A DNA stretch of 8,219 bases from an uncultured Planctomycetaceae bacterium (GTDB lineage: Bacteria > Planctomycetota > Planctomycetia > Planctomycetales > Planctomycetaceae), in NCBI GenBank assembly GCA_937975745.1, contig CALJUK010000024.1, positions 1-8,219 of the forward strand, read 5' to 3'. The notes beneath the pieces were generated by a model. That model had not been told where the DNA came from and did not search any database. It saw nothing but the letters and a program-made list of their open reading frames with translations. Position 1 is the stretch's first letter. Every line of letters begins with the position of its first letter. Below are positions 6,801-8,219 of this stretch, in pieces. The position numbers and the translations under genes were made by a program.

Positions 6801-8200
6801 TAGGCCAAAGCAGCCTCGTTTTCACCGGCTCGAACCAGGGCTTCCGCCAATTGCCGCTTCAACTGCTCATTGTCGGGGAGCCCCTGCAATGCGCGACGGT
6901 AGGCGGCCACTTCTCCTTGGGGATTACTCAACGCCTGATAACACAAGGCCAGACGCGTATTGATCTCGACCCCGAGGGGCGTTTCCGGTGCGACCTCGTC
7001 CCGCAGGTCTTCCAGCATTTCGAGCGCGTCGTGATAGTGATGCTCGGCCAGCTGGACTTCCGCCGTCAAAAGCCGAATGAGGGTATCGGGAGCTTTTTGC
7101 TTCTCGAGTTCTGCAATCTGCTTTCGAGCTGAGGCCATGTCTCCTGCTCGGAGTGCGGCAGAAACCATCGTAATGGAGAGCGTCACATCCCCGGGCAGTA
7201 CTTCCAGACCGCGCGACAACCAGCGTGCAGCTTCTTCCGGATCGCCGACCGCAGTGGCCCCCAATTCCGCGAGCAACGTATAGACCCGAGCGTCCTTCTC
7301 GCCCCGATCGGCCAACTTTTTCAGCCGATCGACAATTTCGTCACGAACGAGGTACCGCTCCGTTCCTGGCGTTCTGACCAATCGAACCGCTGTCTGCAAG
7401 ACGTCGATATCCGTGGGAGCGATTCCGAACGCGACGGCCGCGTCCTTGGCCGCAGCATCGGTATCGCCGACCTCAATCAGATACCGGGCTCGCGTCAGAT
7501 GAGCGTGCATCAGATGCGGATTCGACAGAACCATTCTGTCTATCAATTGCCGAGCCTCATCCGGTTGATCGAAGTGAGTTCTCAACAAATTGGCCAAATG
7601 CTCGTACGCCGGAATCTTGGCCGGATCTGCGGTGATCGCAGCCCGGTATGATGCCGTCGCGTCACCAAACTGGTCGATCGCCTCCTGACAGAAGCCTCGC
7701 AAATAGTACATGCTGCCGTTGTCAGGATCCTGATCCAGAATAATCGCCAGATGATTGAGCGCGTCCTGGTATCGTCCGAATGGAGAAATCAGCAGTTCGA
7801 TCAACCGCTGCCGAGTCTCCTGATGTTGCGGCAGATCCTGGCAGGCCTTTTCCAGCGCCCGGTAGGCCCGATTGTAACTACGCGGATCGTTCGCTAAATC
7901 GACCAGTAGAAGCGCCAATTCAACCGACGCGTCGGCATCGTTTGGCCGATACTTCAGATATCGCTCGAGATACTTCGAACGGCGATCGTCGTCACCATCG
8001 GCTTTCGCCCGCTCTGCCTGCTCGTGGAGTGTCACTGCCGATCTCTCGACCTGATACGAGTGCAGAAGATGTACGGCGACGGTCGAGGCCAGGACGGCAA
8101 TCGTGATGCCAAGGAACAGCGAACCGTTCAATCGGCGTCGTTTGCGGGACGCACGTGTGGTGGCCTGCTGCTTGCGGGTCTGCCCCAACTGCATCGCCAT
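3884..8200 (-). CDS. Large membrane-anchored tetratricopeptide-repeat (TPR) protein
   Basis: The 1438-aa product begins with a very basic stretch (residues about 9-23, including RKRRR) followed by one hydrophobic segment at about 27-48. By the positive-inside rule this is a signal anchor that puts the rest in the periplasm. Almost everything after it is helical TPR-like repeats. Examples are the unit around YYLRGFCQEAIDQFGDA near the N-terminus and EAIADYREVLQLNP at about 1290-1303. A block with NNLAWLLA (about 1310-1317), then ELLDTRAEVYLKIGK and RWIHLAIAEGKAGN, closes the repeats, as in other long planctomycete TPR proteins. No catalytic domain is visible. TPR arrays bind proteins, so a scaffold role in export or envelope assembly is likely. 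The polysaccharide-export lipoprotein downstream suggests exopolysaccharide secretion, but this is inference. The first ATG has no clear Shine-Dalgarno site, and its frame stays open through the 19 bases to the window edge, so the start may lie further upstream. ATG codons at 8200 and 8194 are both possible. Confidence 0.93.
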   Translation of the reverse strand: MAMQLGQTRKQQATTRASRKRRRLNGSLFLGITIAVLASTVAVHLLHSYQVERSAVTLHEQAERAKADGDDDRRSKYLERYLKYRPNDADASVELALLLVDLANDPRSYNRAYRALEKACQDLPQHQETRQRLIELLISPFGRYQDALNHLAIILDQDPDNGSMYYLRGFCQEAIDQFGDATASYRAAITADPAKIPAYEHLANLLRTHFDQPDEARQLIDRMVLSNPHLMHAHLTRARYLIEVGDTDAAAKDAAVAFGIAPTDIDVLQTAVRLVRTPGTERYLVRDEIVDRLKKLADRGEKDARVYTLLAELGATAVGDPEEAARWLSRGLEVLPGDVTLSITMVSAALRAGDMASARKQIAELEKQKAPDTLIRLLTAEVQLAEHHYHDALEMLEDLRDEVAPETPLGVEINTRLALCYQALSNPQGEVAAYRRALQGLPDNEQLKRQLAEALVRAGENEAALAYLEADETVTAALNVAELRLRDEMQKPAAERSWEAVERALERARAIDPKSPVLVEMRVRLLTLTGDLNQAAEVAAAATEQSPDQLPLWMLRVRIALRSDDQKAAAQLLDVAESRFGNRWEIRLARVGMQMRDSPDEAVPRIAQLVKDADDLAVPERSSLLRRIGSIYLAIGQPADALRVYERVAAESSEDLTDLFRVVTAAIAAEDAVALNAAVMRLKKFEGEEGPYWRYGQAASLVLRVAKGERDQIDEAEQLLDSCVKLRPSWGQAWQLRARVALMKRDIPKALASFAKAFDLGMADPQSVASYAALLAGTSQFETADRVLREFEERSELPLSARMSHLASEVAYRLGNQPRALQYARTASERDPENPNVQRWLAAVESEAGNAGAAESSHRKAVESDPANPLSWLGWIRYLVTADRMDDAKAQIAEMQKKVPANNLSAALAVAYEVTGQFELAKESYLKAVQQAPGNIALARSAVEFYVRQRQFDLAQPIVEDLLKLPAEKIPDPIRLWARRQLAVIVASGDYKGYLRAVALLDENLKVENVQPADIRAKVRLMSQRSGRQQSREAVNLLLRLEQLGALTVSDEILLATQLARVDSQSESDKRWQKLVADHPDRAGILVAYIKELLQQDRIPEATEVLSKLEQIERQSRGTIEVAVAIDLRAGRTAKAVERLQKFLAESSESETELQQSESTLWAGQTLLNPVERGKTAVSDRDLWAVEVETYLQKAAKNIPAGELLLARFLIDEGRVAEGMKLLLAVSKRPGLDAALLLTLTVLSKDRAQDSAILGQADDLAAAIEQDPERRKNVLFAIAAFKEQRGQLPEAIADYREVLQLNPRNVSAQNNLAWLLASRGEDLEEAERLIDQAIERSGPLVELLDTRAEVYLKIGKSTDAVADLEIVVAEDPRPERWIHLAIAEGKAGNPDAARFHLDKALAKGFDLRKLHPSIREQAESLCSDLGVPIPDSQTVPSP

Positions 8201-8219
8201 CGGCGATATGAGCGATCGC

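Noticed and set aside
6379..6963. 194-residue plus-strand frame, and other antisense frames within 3884-8200
   Set aside because: They lie wholly inside the TPR gene, which has clear repeat periodicity in its own frame. Their products are low-complexity Arg/Pro/Ser-rich sequences typical of antisense shadows.
1..8219. CRISPR array, insertion sequence, tRNA or phage genes
   Set aside because: No regularly spaced repeats, no transposase motif with terminal inverted repeats, no cloverleaf and no phage-type protein was seen on either strand.

Overview
The window looks like chromosomal DNA from a planctomycete (phylum Planctomycetota). The evidence is a set of protein styles typical of that group. 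There is a polysaccharide-export lipoprotein ending in a LLPGDRV segment and an LAPVERIFGV helix. There is a very large membrane-anchored TPR protein with an NNLAWLLA block near its C-terminus. There are also two short secreted proteins, one carrying SPYLNLY and the other FPTCWRP. This assignment comes from recognising protein families, not from a marker gene. All four confident genes lie on the minus strand, so the locus reads from right to left.

Layout in transcription order: (1) 8200-3884 is a 1438-aa TPR protein with an N-terminal membrane anchor; its true start may lie beyond the right edge. (2) 3883-3246 is a 638-nt gap without a recognisable gene. It holds a palindrome touching the TPR stop codon and two adjacent hairpins at 3592-3657. 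(3) 3245-2106 is a 379-aa outer-membrane-type polysaccharide export lipoprotein with a lipobox cysteine, two PDGTI-type export modules and one SLBB-like segment. (4) 2105-1905 is a 201-nt spacer with an 18-bp tandem repeat and a 13-bp palindrome. (5) 1904-1527 is a 125-aa secreted protein. (6) 1526-1340 is a spacer with a 9-bp inverted repeat. (7) 1339-806 is a 177-aa secreted protein with four cysteines in its mature part. (8) 805-1 has no gene that I can support; it contains several overlapping open frames on both strands and an A/T-rich left end.

How the genes may work together (inference): the SLBB lipoprotein is the outer-membrane channel family of Wza-type exopolysaccharide export. The TPR protein is predicted to be inner-membrane anchored with its repeats in the periplasm, similar in logic to the TPR scaffolds of other exopolysaccharide systems. 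The two small exported proteins downstream could be periplasmic or surface accessories of the same system, but only their position suggests this. The gaps (638, 201 and 187 nt) are too wide for a compact translationally coupled operon, so each gene may have its own promoter. No tRNA, rRNA, CRISPR array, intact insertion sequence or phage gene was seen.
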